From Ypsolopha sequella (taxonomy: Eukaryota > Arthropoda > Insecta > Lepidoptera > Ypsolophidae): 64,000 bases of DNA. Under the pieces are notes generated by a model. The model was not told the origin of the DNA. It saw nothing but the letters and a program-made list of their open reading frames with translations, and made no database searches. The stretch lies in contig OW204004.1 of NCBI GenBank assembly GCA_934047225.1, positions 9,118,401 to 9,182,400 of the forward strand, read 5' to 3'. Below, piece after piece: positions 52,540-63,390 of this stretch. The first letter of the stretch is position 1, and the number at the start of each line of letters is the position of its first letter. The position numbers were made by a program, and so were the translations under genes.

Positions 52540-52790
52540 AAATAAAAGTGAATGATGTTATAGAAAGTTTCCAGAACAAATTAAATAGGGCTGGACACGT
52601 AATGATATGAAGGAAGGACAACCGATGGACTATTAGAACAACGGAGTGGTGGCCTAGAGATGGATCTCGCCGAGTGGGCAGACCGGGGCGCGTTGGGACG
52701 ACGAGCTGCGAGCCTGGTGCCCGCTATAGGGAACAGTGGAATCTAAGAAAGCGGTGCAGTAACACAGCGTCTGTTATGTATGATCTCTCA
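52540..52790 (+). mobile_element. LINE C-terminal fragment
   Basis: Frames read RAGHV, then KDNRWT, RDGSRRVGRPGRVGTTSCEP and REQWNLRK. These are decayed versions of the tail after an RTE-type reverse transcriptase (compare 31440-31690). Stops and shifts are present. The following frame to 52940 is chance. Confidence 0.6.
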
Positions 52791-53449
52791 ATCTTTTGTA
52801 ATAAGAAAGACAGATATAGCCATATAGCGGTGCCGCTAAATTACGGCACTATCTATAAGGAAACCAAGGCTTTATTGAGAACATATTGGGTGTGTGTAAA
52901 TAAACAACACCACATCGCATCTTATAAAATAAATAAATAATAAACAACGTGATGGTAGATCGTGCAAAATGTCACTTTTACACAGAAGTAATACGTCAAA
53001 CAATGTTTTTCTCGAATTCTAAACAGAGCATCCGACGCCTGCAAAAGTATAAGACATCCATAGTAAGTGATTTGTGTTGGTTAATAAGCGTGAAATTTAA
53101 ATGTTTTACATCACAATGCAGGTAGCACGCTTGTTTCTGCAAGTAGAAGGTTACTGTTTTAATGGTTGCACTCTTTGTTTAATCTAAGGTTGCACAAGTG
53201 AATGAAAATCGAAATTAGGAGAAATTACTAAACAGAAATAATATTTTCTCTCAAAAAATGTTCTGTCTGGATCGTGACTAGAGGCTTTATTTGCCAATAG
53301 GCTGTTTTGGCCGCGACCTAGGGGCGAAAGATAGCAGGGGCCGGCGAATTTGAAAGGGTAACCTGATAAGTGTCAAAGTTATTATTCTTTGTTAATAAAG
53401 TATTTTTTATAATATAACATTTAAGGGCCTTTTTATTTTATATGTTATA
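52791..53449. other. no recognised feature
   Basis: AT-rich sequence with no long frame, no paired ends and no shared words. Confidence 0.4.
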
Positions 53450-53643
53450 TTCCACATAAATATAAATACTTAATTAAATGGTTTTAGGTGCCTACCCCTC
53501 AGTCGTAAAATATTTATATCAACAGATATCAGCGTTTTTCTAACTTCAAATACCTGTATTCTATTCGCCTGATGAATACTCCACTGAGGGGTCGAAATAT
53601 AGCACCTAAAACCATTTAATTAGGTATTTATATTTATGTGAAG
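53450..53643. mobile_element. palindromic MITE
   Basis: The arms include CACATAAATATAAATACTTA, AATGGTTTTAGGTGC and ACCCCTCAG, with the mirror image at the far end. About 60 bases pair on each side. It is non-coding. Confidence 0.75.
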
Positions 53644-54018
53644 TTATTATTCATAATTTACCTCTATTATTTAATATTTGTGACCAGCGGACGTCCCGTG
53701 GCACTGCCCGCGTGGATCCCGTTTCTCCCGATCCCGTCTGAACTTCCTAAAATCCTTTCTTAGCGGATGTGTCATACAAGGAACCTGCAGTCGAAATGTC
53801 ATGCTCCTAGGTCTGGGCGTTGACAGATCAGGTCAGCCAATCAGTCAGGGAATTCTTTTATATAATATCGTGGGCAGATCGTAGAATTGGACAGATCGTA
53901 AAGTATGAAATCTAAAATATGCCTGGGCAGATTATATTTCTCTTTAAGACCCGTTTAGCAGCCGGATTGTGAAAAACCCACCTTATTCTAATTAATCGAA
54001 ACATAATTTAACACTTAC
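53644..54018. other. no recognised feature
   Basis: No frame, tandem array or paired ends recognised. Confidence 0.4.
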
Positions 54019-54230
54019 ATTCAAAATTTACTCAAAAGTTATTCAACAAAACCTTATTACCTATGTATTTGTGTATGCTGCCCTAGCAAAGTTTCCATCG
54101 GTTTCTGTAAATTAGAATTTTAAAATTTTAAACTATGAAATTCTGATTTACAGAAACCTATGGAAACTCTGTGCTGACAATTTACACAAAAAATAGGTTT
54201 TGTTGAGGAACTATTGAGTAAATTTTGAAT
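54019..54230. repeat. palindrome of about 210 bp
   Basis: The outer arms are ATTCAAAATTTACTCAAAAG and the mirror image. The inner arms TTTCCATCGGTTTCTGTAAA and TTTACAGAAACCTATGGAAA are also inverted. It would fold into one long hairpin. Confidence 0.8.
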
Positions 54231-54492
54231 ATATAATTGTATCCAATTGTAACCATGAAGATCACAGTATTTTTCGTGAAATATTAGTTGTCAGCTGTAT
54301 CTTTTACAACTAATCGAATCCAGAGACTTATCAAACCATCCTAGTAGAAGAAGACGGTGGGTCTCAGAACAATAATTTTACATCAATGCGGTGGGTAGTC
54401 AGTAGCCATAGACGAATTGTCTATGTCAAGTAGCCTACTTTTTCTGTGCCTACACTAAAAAAAAACCCGGCACTCCTTTAGGACAAACATAT

Positions 54493-54653
54493 TTGTGTCG
54501 CTTCGGTGTAACACGATTTAACTTCTTTGACAGGACTAAACTTAATTTAAGCGTTCTGTCTTTTTCTTTCTGTATCGAAAAGACAAAGACAGGACGCTAA
54601 AAATAAGGTTAGTCGTGTCAAACAAGTTAAACTGTGTTGCGCCGAATCGACAC
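54493..54653. mobile_element. palindromic MITE 'A', copy 5
   Basis: TTGTGTCGCTTCGGTGTAAC start and GCCGAATCGACAC end, with the family arms between. Similar in age to the 28521 copy. Confidence 0.8.
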
Positions 54654-54799
54654 CTCTGTAAACTAAATCGGTTTTATAAAGTGAATATGCTATGTACTCG
54701 TATGACATACTTTTTTCATACTTGTTCAGTCTTGAGTGGCAACTGTTTAAACAATACCGACCGCTGCATTAATTTACCTAATAACCATAAAAAGCACGT

Positions 54800-55200
54800 T
54801 TATTGATAAGATTCGACCAGTTTGAGTATAAAAAAGCGACAAAAATCCCTTTCTGTGCCTACATTCACAATGTAATTTAATGTATCGTCTTTATGTTTTT
54901 GACTTGACAATCGCTTGATGTTATTGTTTCTAGCGGTTACCTTGATGACTTTGCTTGGATCATTTTTCATTTTGATTATAGTGGAAGTCAAGACAAATTT
55001 TTCATGAGCCTTAAGGCTGTTGTAGTCGCCAACGACCTTGAGTCGACCTGTGTCGGTACAAATATCGACAGAAACTATATTGAAATAACGTTCATAAATA
55101 ACGTTTAAAATAACGTTTGTATGAAAACGTAACGTATGAAATAACGTTTCAGCGCGCACTGCATTACGTCGCTGGGTCTTCGGATAGCGCAAAATTAAAC
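54800..55200 (-). repeat. repeat-derived sequence with a 130-codon frame
   Basis: The minus frame has no known domain. Its first third overlaps sequence shared with the arms of the foldback element at 45682 (ATATCGACAGAAACTATATT and TTGAAATAACGTTC), so it is probably transposon-derived and not a gene. Confidence 0.4.
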
Positions 55201-55410
55201 TTTATAAAAAAGTAAAATTCTTGAAAAAATAATCAAAGGAACTCATTTGTTGTTATAATATCGTCAATATGACAAAGTTTCAATTTGTTTCTTTGCATAC
55301 TTAATTAATTAAATTGGACCCTGTTATGGTATTTATGTTGTTAAATTATAGATAAAAATGTACAATTCTAATCAATGCACACCATTCACATAATTTGTAG
55401 TATATAATAT

Positions 55411-56243
55411 ACAGTGTGTCCCTCGTACAAGTGCACATCCGAAAAGGGGTGAAACTAGACCTTATTTTCACGACAAAAAATATTTTTATTTTTTTAGAAA
55501 ATTTTTGTTTTATGAATTTACGTTTTAAATTTTTTTTTGCCTACCATGGACACTATGTATAGAATATGTCATAACTTTTGATCTATCGCGAGTAATGCAA
55601 TGAAATAAAACTGTTATAATCCTTAAGAATAGACGTTGCATACCAAATCAAAAAACAAAACATAATCAACTACCATTAACATAAAAATAATATCCTAAAA
55701 GATTATTTCTTTAATTTTTCCGTCTTTTTTTTCAGTAATAGTAATTTTTTTCAAAATAATGTCCCAATTTTACTATACTTTTATTCCTATTTATCATTGC
55801 CTATTCCATTATCTTTCTAACAAAAAAAAAATACAACGTTCTATCATAAATACAATATTTTCTGCAAGCAGTTAACCAAAGTTAACCAAAGGTTTTGCTT
55901 TGTTTTTGTCGATATATTTAGATGTAGTTTCACGCAGTGGCGTGCACAGAACTTTTTGCTGGAAAAGCAAACAATTGGTCAAGAACAACAATAAAAAAAA
56001 TATAAAAAAATTTAAATATCACTTTGAAAAAAAAAAGTTTGTATAGGAAATTTTCACTCTAGGGTAGACATTGTCTACCCTGGCGTCATACAAAATTTTT
56101 TTTTTCAAAGTGATATTAAATTTTTTTTATATTTTTTTTATTGTTATTCTTGACCAATTGCTTGCTTTTCCAGCAAAAAGTTCTGTGCACGCCACTGAGT
56201 TTCACCCACTTTCGGATGTGCACTTGTACGTGGGACACACTGT
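55411..56243. mobile_element. mariner-like element 'F', copy 2, with nested insertion
   Basis: The ends ACAGTGTGTCCCTCGTACAA and TTGTACGTGGGACACACTGT are inverted and flanked by TA on both sides. Without the insertion at 55934-56197 it would be about the length of 43951-44570. It has no transposase frame. Confidence 0.88.
55934..56197. mobile_element. hAT-like foldback MITE nested in element 'F'
   Basis: The ends CAGTGGCGTGCACAGAACTT and AAGTTCTGTGCACGCCACTG are inverted. Pairing continues through most of its length to the centre near 56070 (GGGTAGACATTGTCTACCC). The 8-bp duplication AGTTTCAC lies at 55926-55933 and 56198-56205. Confidence 0.88.
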
Positions 56244-56619
56244 ATATCTTTAATTTTTTTTTACCAAATAGGCATCTGAGGAAAATCCGACCTTAAAAAG
56301 TAGTTTTCTCGGTCACCTTAAAATAGTAAATAATAGTAAAACAATTTTATGGTTGCTCTTGCTACATTTCGAGAATATATGAAACAACTTGATAAAAAAC
56401 CTCTTCAAAGAAAATCAAAATATTTCTAAATATTGAGTTACTTGGGAGTTCACACGAAACCGATATCAGTGATGGATATCGTTAATCAAATATGAATATT
56501 TCAACACAGACCGGTGTACGATACGAACGTATTTGCACTATTATTATATTAGACATATCAAGGAAGCCCATTCTGTGGCTTTCTATCTTATCGTATTAAG
56601 TACTTGATTAGCATTATCG

Positions 56620-56925
56620 CTTCGACCAAAATAAAATAAATGGACGGGCCACAGCGTAAAGATTTTTGAAGTTTGTAAAGTGAGCGCCGGCTCTCACTTC
56701 ATCTCAGTCGGTCTCTGTTAGAAGAGTGACAAGTACGCTTATTATTACATGCCATCCAAATAACTGACGAAAAAATGCCTTCTTGTGCATTTCCAAAGTG
56801 CAAAAAGCAAAATAAAGACTTACAATTATGTATTGAAGTATAGTATATATCCAATTGCTTAGACTCGTTATGAGTGAGCAAATTGTAAAGACAAGGCCCG
56901 TCCATTCATTTTATTTTGGTCGAAT
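56620..56925 (+). mobile_element. 306-bp element with inverted ends and THAP-like start, copy 3 type
   Basis: The ends CTTCGACCAAAATAAAATAA (then ATGGACGGGCC) and the mirror image GGCCCGTCCATTCATTTTAT are inverted. The 8-bp duplication CATTATCG lies at 56612-56619 and 56926-56933. Its sequence is not the same family as 11885/37652. Confidence 0.82.
56775..56843 (+). pseudogene. THAP-like N-terminus in the mini-element
   Basis: ATG then PSCAFPKCKKQNKDLQL and a stop after 22 codons. M-x2-C-x4-C is the THAP opening, but the rest of the domain is absent. It is a short remnant, weaker than the two at 12287 and 37823. Confidence 0.4.
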
Positions 56926-57005
56926 CATTATCGGATATATCGGTACAACTATGACAGAAATAAATTTCTATGTTTGAACACTTGGCGATTTATCCATCGC
57001 AAGGA

Positions 57006-57143
57006 GATATAAATTAACATTATATCATTGCAGTATAGAAACGCAGAAATAAAAGTAAATCTGGATGTGAGGAGCTCTGAACCGGGAATCGAACCCGGGA
57101 CCTCTCGCTTGCCGGGCGATGATATAATGTTAATTTATATCGG
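57006..57143 (-). repeat. inverted repeat enclosing a tRNA 3'-half
   Basis: The arms GATATAAATTAACATTATAT and the mirror image lie at 57006 and about 57120-57143. Between them, on the minus strand, is GAGGTCCCGGGTTCGATTCC followed by CGGTTC. That is a standard tRNA T-arm with the box B word GGTTCGATTCC. The D-arm half (box A) is missing, so it is not a working tRNA gene. Confidence 0.7.
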
Positions 57144-57217
57144 TACAACCAATCGGAGGATATACATATCATTGTTGTGTATTGCCGTAGCAATATCGTT
57201 CAAGAAAATACAACACT

Positions 57218-57925
57218 AATAATGTCACCCGCGACTACCAGAGGCGCGAGTTAGAGTCCCACTCGACCAATATAAGTACAAGAATTTGTGCATCATTGTT
57301 CTACTAAGAACATAATTGATCTACCATAATAATGTCACCCGCGACTACCAAAGGCGCGAGTTAGAATCCCACTCGACCGATATAAGTACAAGAATTTGTG
57401 CATAATTGTTCTACTAAGAACATAATTGATCTACCATAATAATGTCACCCGCGACTACCAAAGGCGCGAGTTAGAATCCCACTCGACCGATATAAGAATA
57501 AGAATTTGTGCATAATTGTTCTACTAAGAACATAATTTATCTACCATAATAATGTCACCCGCGACTACCAAAGGCGCGAGTTAGAATCCCACTCGACCGA
57601 TATAAGTACAAGAATTTGTGCATAATTGTTCTACTAAGAACATAATTGATCTACCATAATAATGTCACCCGCGACTACCAAAGGCGCGAGCTAGAATCCC
57701 ACTCGACCGATATAAGTACAAGAATTTGTGCATAATTGTTCTACTAAGAACATAATTTATCTACCATAATAATGTCACTCGCGACTACCAGAGGCGCGAG
57801 TTAGAATCCCACTCGACCAATATAAGTACAAGAATTTGTGCATAATTGTTCTACGAAGAACATAATTGATCTACCAAGAACATAATTGATCTACCAAGAA
57901 CATAATTTGATCTACCAAGAACATA
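57218..57925 (+). repeat. 110-bp satellite, six copies plus 20-bp sub-repeats
   Basis: Units starting AATGTCACCCGCGACTACCA occur at 57221, 57331, 57441, 57551, 57661 and 57771. After about 57860 a shorter unit, CTACCAAGAACATAATTGAT, repeats. Each 110-bp unit carries GCGCGAGTTAGAATCCCACT, loosely like a tRNA T-arm. Confidence 0.92.
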
Positions 57926-58811
57926 AAATCGCACCCATGAAACATATTTTGGTGGCAAAATAATTTGTTATTTAATATGTTAATGAAATGAGTTAAGAAG
58001 TTGCAAATATTACCTTTCCAGTGGGTTTTATTTTTTGGTTTTTAATAAAAAAACATTTGTAATAAAACTAGTGTAGATATAGTGTATATGTACCTATAAG
58101 TTCATCATTAATTCGATCTCTACCGTATTAATTTCAAGTTCTATGCTACCTAATATCGTAGTCTGATTTATTTGCAAAATCTTCGAGTTTTTGAGAAACT
58201 GATACATAAAAATAAAAATAAAAATGTTATACTAATGTTGTTAAAAATATACCTACATATTTTACTGGTTTACGTCATATATTGAAATGTATGTATATTT
58301 TTATTTATTTACTTAAGATGACATTGAAGTTAAAGAGGCGCTCGCTTATTTTGGCAAATATTTTAAAAACTATCAAAACTGTCGTTTCGTATTTAAACAC
58401 AGATAGTCTTATCGTAAGCTCACCCAGTACTCGGATGTCTTCAATCCGCTCTGTTATCCTCAAACAATCGACGGCACTCAAGTCGATCAGGCACAACATA
58501 ACGAATACTGTACAAGGAACGCCATACGTGCTCATGTTTTCAGCACATGTATGACACTGATAACATTAACAGAATCTACTGAAAGACTCCGTTCGCCGTG
58601 GTGTTTTGTAGTATTAATTATGCCTGTACTACATTGTGTTACATGTTTACCTATTATTGCAGTTGTCGATGACAATTTTATTTGAAAGTTACTAATGGGT
58701 GTCCCAAGAGTGCGTATAGGATTTGAACTTCGTTCTATTTTTGAAATACTCAAGCAAGATGGCGTTTTGAAATAAATCATATGTCATCTTGACAAATGTA
58801 AAATTAACTTC
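57926..58811. other. spacer between two tandem arrays
   Basis: AT-rich at first. The plus frame at 58282-58554 and the minus frames opposite have no recognisable domain. No paired ends were found. Confidence 0.4.
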
Positions 58812-59955
58812 ACTCCTAATACGCTCCTCCTTGCTTCGGTCGTCTTAGCGCCTATTTTTCATCACCAATCACCAACCTAATACTCTCCTCGCTTCGGTCG
58901 TCTTTGCACCTATTTTTCATCATCAATCACCAACCTAATACTCACCTCCTCGCTTCGGTCGTCATTGCACCTATTTTTCATCACCAATCACCAACCTAAT
59001 ACTCACCTCCTCGCTTCGGTCGTCATTGCACCTATTTTTCATCACCAATCACCAACCTAATACTCACCTCCTCGCTTCGGTCGTCTTTGCACCTATTTTT
59101 AATCACCAATCACCAACCTAATACTCTCCTCCTCGCTTCGGTCGTCTTTGCACCTATTTTTAATCACCAATCACCAACCTCATACGCTCCTCCTCGCTTC
59201 GGTCGTCTTTGCACCTATTTTTCATCACCAATCACCAACCTAATACTCTCCTCCTCGCTTCGGTCGTCTTTGCACCTATTTTTCATCACCAATCACCAAC
59301 CTAATACTCTCCTCCTCGCTTTGGTCGTCTTTGCACCTATTTTTCATCACCAATCACCAACTTAATACTCTCCTCCTCGCTTCGGTCGTCTTAGCGCCTA
59401 TTTTTCATCACCAATCACCAACCTAATACTCTCCTCCTCGCTTCGGTCGTCTTTGCACCTATTTTTCATCACCAATCACCAACCTAATACTCACCTCCTC
59501 GCTTCGGTCGTCTTTGCACCTATTTTTCATCACCAATCACCAACCTAATACTCACCTCCTCGCTTCGGTCGTCTTTGCACCTATTTTTAATCACCAATCA
59601 CCAACCTCATACGCTCCTCCTCGCTTCGGTCGTCTTTGCACCTATTTTTCATCACCAATCACCAACCTAATACTCTCCTCCTCGCTTCGGTCGTCTTTGC
59701 ACCTATTTTTCATCACCAATCACCAACCTAATACTCTCCTCCTCGCTTTGGTCGTCTTTGCACCTATTTTTCATCACCAATCACCAACTTAATACTCTCC
59801 TCCTCGCTTCGGTCGTCTTAGCGCCTATTTTTCATCACCAATCACCAACCTAATACTCTCCTCCTCGCTTCGGTCGTCTTTGCACCTATTTTTCATCACC
59901 AATCACCAACCTAATACTCTCCTCCTGGCTTCGGTCGTCGTCGCACCTACTTTTT
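58812..59955 (+). repeat. 61-bp minisatellite, about 19 copies
   Basis: The unit contains CTCCTCGCTTCGGTCGTCTT, TGCACCTATTTTTCATCACC and AATCACCAACCTAATACTC. The start-to-start distance is 61 bases. Variant units recur in the same order 427 bases (seven units) apart, for example 59087-59365 and 59514-59792. 61 is not a multiple of three, so open frames across it carry no meaning. Confidence 0.95.
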
Positions 59956-59984
59956 GTTGAACGACTAAAGTACTCATCCTAGAC

Positions 59985-60120
59985 CTAAAATATTCGGTGT
60001 AGAGGTACGGTGGCGCATTCGGCAGCGCGCTTGTCGTGAAAAGAGGCCGCAGTATCGAATGCTGGCCGGGAATTTTTTTCAAAATATTAATTCGTTTCTA
60101 ATTGTGCATTCACTCTAATA
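59985..60120 (+). mobile_element. tRNA-derived SINE fragment
   Basis: GGTGGCGCATTCGGCAGCGC at about 60010 is a degraded box A region. The 3' part ends ATTGTGCATTCACTCTAATA, like the foldback end at 8232. Confidence 0.55.
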
Positions 60121-60460
60121 ATGTTATGATGTTTACACTTTACACAGACACGAGGGAAACCGTCATGGTATACAGTGAGTAGGTAGGTATTAAACTCATT
60201 GTTACGGTCGGATTCACAATCTGCAAGGAAAATTTTCTCGGTTCATTAACCTATATCAAAAAGTTTGGCTAGTATACTTCGTAAACAATGGAAGGGTTCT
60301 ATCGATGTCGATGTAAAATGTACAGCGCCGAGAAATGTTGCTCCTGAAGCCTTGAAAAAATTTTAAAGTATGGAAATAAATTTGGATGGGTTGGAAACAA
60401 CAAAAAAATGTACTAAGTATTATTTGTATTTAAAGGTAAATTTAATGAATATCATCATCA
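60121..60460. other. no recognised feature
   Basis: Non-repetitive sequence with only short frames and an ATC microsatellite at about 60450-60466. Confidence 0.35.
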
Positions 60461-60890
60461 TCATCATATATATAATAAAAAGAGAAGTCCTGACTGACTC
60501 ACTCACTCATTCACTGACTCATCAACGCACAGCCCAAACCCTTGGACCTAGAAAGCTGAAATTTTGCACAGAGCTTTCCTTTGTAACGTAAACAAGGAAT
60601 AAGAAAGGATTTTTCGAAATTTTACCTCTAAGGGGGTAAAATAGGGGATGAAAGTTTGTATGAAAAATAAGTTTGTTTTGTAGTTGAAAAACCAAATAAA
60701 TTGGTTAGAAAGCAAAAACGACGTGTTTCAGCCTTTTTGAAAAATCAACCCCTGAGGCAGTGAAAGATTTAGCGCTTTGTTCGGAAAATCATCCCCTACA
60801 GACAAAAATAGAGAAAAAGGAATTAAAAACAAAGGAAAAAGAGTTAAAACTAAATCAACGCAGGCGAAGCCGCGGGCAAAAGCTAGTGAG
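60461..60890 (+). repeat. dispersed repeat starting with TGACTCACTCACTCATTC
   Basis: Opens with a short TGACTCAC microsatellite, then GAAAGCTGAAATTTTGCACA, and ends CGAAGCCGCGGGCAAAAGCT. I recall this layout as a common lepidopteran repeat, perhaps of Helitron or LINE origin; that is from memory only. No gene. Confidence 0.5.
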
Positions 60891-61069
60891 CAATAAAACA
60901 CAATTTAAAGCTACATTTGGACCTGATAGGGTTGTCATGAGGCGAATAGAATATACTTGTGAATAAAATAAATATCCCCTATTTAATTCTAGAGTTCGAA
61001 ATATAACTTTAAATTATATTTTTATCGTGTATGTTCATTAAATTACCTTTTAATAAAAACCATTTACTG

Positions 61070-61488
61070 TTAAGGCGCTACGTAAAAGTTTTAGCGTCCC
61101 TGTTACTCCATATGCGAAAAAACCCTCAGTGTGGGACGGATTCGTGGAAAAGTAGCAAAAAGTCGGTTTTTTATTAATATAAAATGTACTAAGCAGTTTT
61201 GTCAAAAAGATTTTCAAGGAGACTTTGCAAATACATCATATCCACATTTTGAATGCAATTTCACAATGAAATTAGTTAGGATTTCAGAATTACAGAAAAA
61301 AATAAAACAATTTAGATGTCTTTTCAGAATTAAATTCTACCGAGAAAATTTCATCCAATCGCGTTATCCTTCAGTGAGAATCTTAATCACTCAATAAACA
61401 TTTACCCAAAAATGAAATACGTAGATGACGTTATAATGGAGTAAATGGGTTCGAAAAAATCCCATTTTTTTTTTGGTATCGCCTTAAT
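61070..61488 (+). mobile_element. MITE 'C', complete copy
   Basis: Starts TTAAGGCGCTACGTAAAAGT and ends TTTGGTATCGCCTTAA, so the last bases are inverted. It matches 40722-41086 over most of its length. Confidence 0.78.
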
Positions 61489-61729
61489 AGAATAGTTGTG
61501 TTATGCAAGGCTGCAAAGTTGTTATTTGGCGCGACTACTTGTATTGAAACCTGAGGAAGTGAAGGATTTTAGGATTCGCCTCGCTCGTGGTTCAAAAATA
61601 GAATCCTGAGCGTAGCTAAGGTTTCAAAGCTACATGCAAAATAATGATGCCGAGCGAAACACACAATTTTTCACCTCACTACAGTGAGGAAAATGCTAGG
61701 TGCAAGACACTCACGTGTACTTAGTGATA

Positions 61730-62290
61730 ATAATAATAATAATAAACATTTATTTCGGATATTAAGGTATATCCATGTTGTTCTAGTAACAGTTTTTCTT
61801 AATTGCTATTGTTAGTAACTATTATATTTATAATTTTCTTATTATTACTTATTTCGCATTGGGTAGGATTGACAACTGCACCCAATGTATAATGAATGGG
61901 TTGTCAATCCGATCCACGATCGTGCTCAGGATGTTGTTGGTAGAGGCTCGCACTCGGCGCAAAAGCGAGGCAGCGCACAGCCTCATAATGCCGAAGTAGT
62001 CTAAGGTGCAGCCACAGCGAACATACCCGACGCGCTGTACCACCGCCTCAACCCCATCAGCATCCTAAACGCTTTATTATACTGGATGCACAGAACTCTC
62101 ACGGTCTTTTTAAGGTGGTTAATCCACAGACCGCAGGTGTAAAAAGATTCGATCGTTGACACTAGTACCATGATTTGTACCATGATGGAACTAATGATAA
62201 TTTTTATCAACACTAGTTCCACTATGAATGGAATTTGAAATAATGGTACTAATGATAACTTCGTTGTCACTAGTTCCACTTTACGTGTTC
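61730..62290 (-). mobile_element. LINE 3' end with decayed reverse-transcriptase tail
   Basis: A TAA microsatellite (61728-61744) and AAACATTTATTTCGG mark the 3' end in antisense. Minus frames read YNKAFRMLMGLRRW, SASGMF, then SLLRRVRASTNNILSTIVDR. These words come after the reverse transcriptase in several insect LINEs. The pieces are in different frames. 62160-62280 also has inner inverted words (ACTAGTACCATGAT, ACTAGTTCCACT). Confidence 0.65.
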
Positions 62291-62865
62291 CATATGTGCG
62301 TAATTTTTAACAAATATTACCTCTTACAAATTTATGTTGTCCTGGTACTTTAACACCTAGATAAATTAAATTAAATTAGCGAATAGGTAAACTGAACAGT
62401 GATGGACCAACTCAAAGAAAACTTAAGATTTTAAGAATAAAAAACATACCTATTAAATCATGACAGAAGGCTTTAAACAAAATACATACGCTGGAAATTT
62501 TGTGCCAGACTCTAATCTCAAGTATGAATTCGGCCGGTTGATTAAATTTCTCCTTATATGTTTTTGACTGAGGCTTATGAGGGTTTCAGTTTTTAAGGAT
62601 TCTTAAAAATAAATCTATGGAAATTGCAAAGTTATTCATTCGCTTCCTTGCTATTAGCTATGGGTTTAGTTACATTAACTTGTTTAGCGTGTAAATTATT
62701 TTAGCAGTTTTCAATTTAAAGCAAGTCATGTATTTATGTATAGATCAATCTTGTATAAAAATGATGTTATTTCAACAGGAATTAATAACTAACGAAGAAT
62801 GTTTATTAAAATTATCATATATCACCCGTCCCGTAAGGGTTTATATGGGCTATTCCTAGGTCTAT
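62291..62865. other. no recognised gene
   Basis: Only a MITE 'I' word (CAAGTATGAATTCGG, about 62520-62555) is recognised. Confidence 0.4.
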
Positions 62866-63086
62866 CCATCACCCTGGTTCGTCCACTGCTGGACATAGGC
62901 TTTTCCAATATTTCCCCACTCTTGGTGGTCCTCCTGGAAGAAATTCCCATACTCACACACGCTAGGCAGGCTGACCGGTGAGCGCGGTGCCTAAACGCCG
63001 CTCTGCTCGCCAATAGCAAAATGTTTTACCGGCGATAGATAAAATTGCCATCAATCAGTCCCAGGCACTGTGAGCCACCTGGTTGT

Positions 63087-63201
63087 ACAGTGGAGACCTC
63101 ATCAAGCTATACACTTGCAGTACGAAATTAGCCCCTACAGAGAAGAATATAAGATAGGTACAAAGTCCAATGTGTCTTACTTGATGCGGTCTCCACTGTA
63201 T
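63087..63201. mobile_element. 115-bp MITE inside repeat 'X'
   Basis: TACAGTGGAGACCTCATCAAG start and CTTGATGCGGTCTCCACTGTA end are inverted. TA at both borders suggests a mariner type. Confidence 0.7.
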
Positions 63202-63213
63202 CTATTTGAGAGC

Positions 63214-63341
63214 TGGTCCTCTAAAAAGGCCGTTTTGCATGAATCACATTATGATTCTGTTCTAATGCCGTCTCTTTTGCACTCTATCCTACTTTCAAAT
63301 CATTTTATAATTCACCCAAGTCGGCCTTTTTAGATCCCCTG
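63214..63341. mobile_element. MITE 'D', copy 3
   Basis: GGTCCTCTAAAAAGGCCGTT start and TTTTTAGATCCCCTGC end. Same orientation as 44917-45062. Confidence 0.75.
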
Positions 63342-63390
63342 CCCTCTTACTCTCTCCCAAATAACTTCGGGGGGTTTTCGAGTAAGTTGG

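Larger units (their letters stand above)
62870..63390. repeat. dispersed repeat 'X', copy 3, with two insertions
   Basis: 62870-63085 and 63344-63390 match 11494-11810. Between them sit a 115-bp MITE (63087-63201, ends TACAGTGGAGACC and the mirror image) and MITE 'D' copy 3 (63214-63341). Confidence 0.75.

Noticed and set aside
57218..57925. Regular repeats that could suggest a CRISPR array
   Set aside because: The units are contiguous 110-bp copies without variable spacers, and the genome is animal.
58282..58780. Overlapping 70-90-codon frames on both strands
   Set aside because: No domain, no splice context, and both strands are equally open.
59087..59792. Two nearly identical 92-codon frames in the 61-bp array
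   Set aside because: The unit length is not a multiple of three, so the frame changes at each unit; the identity comes from the tandem repeat and not from a protein.
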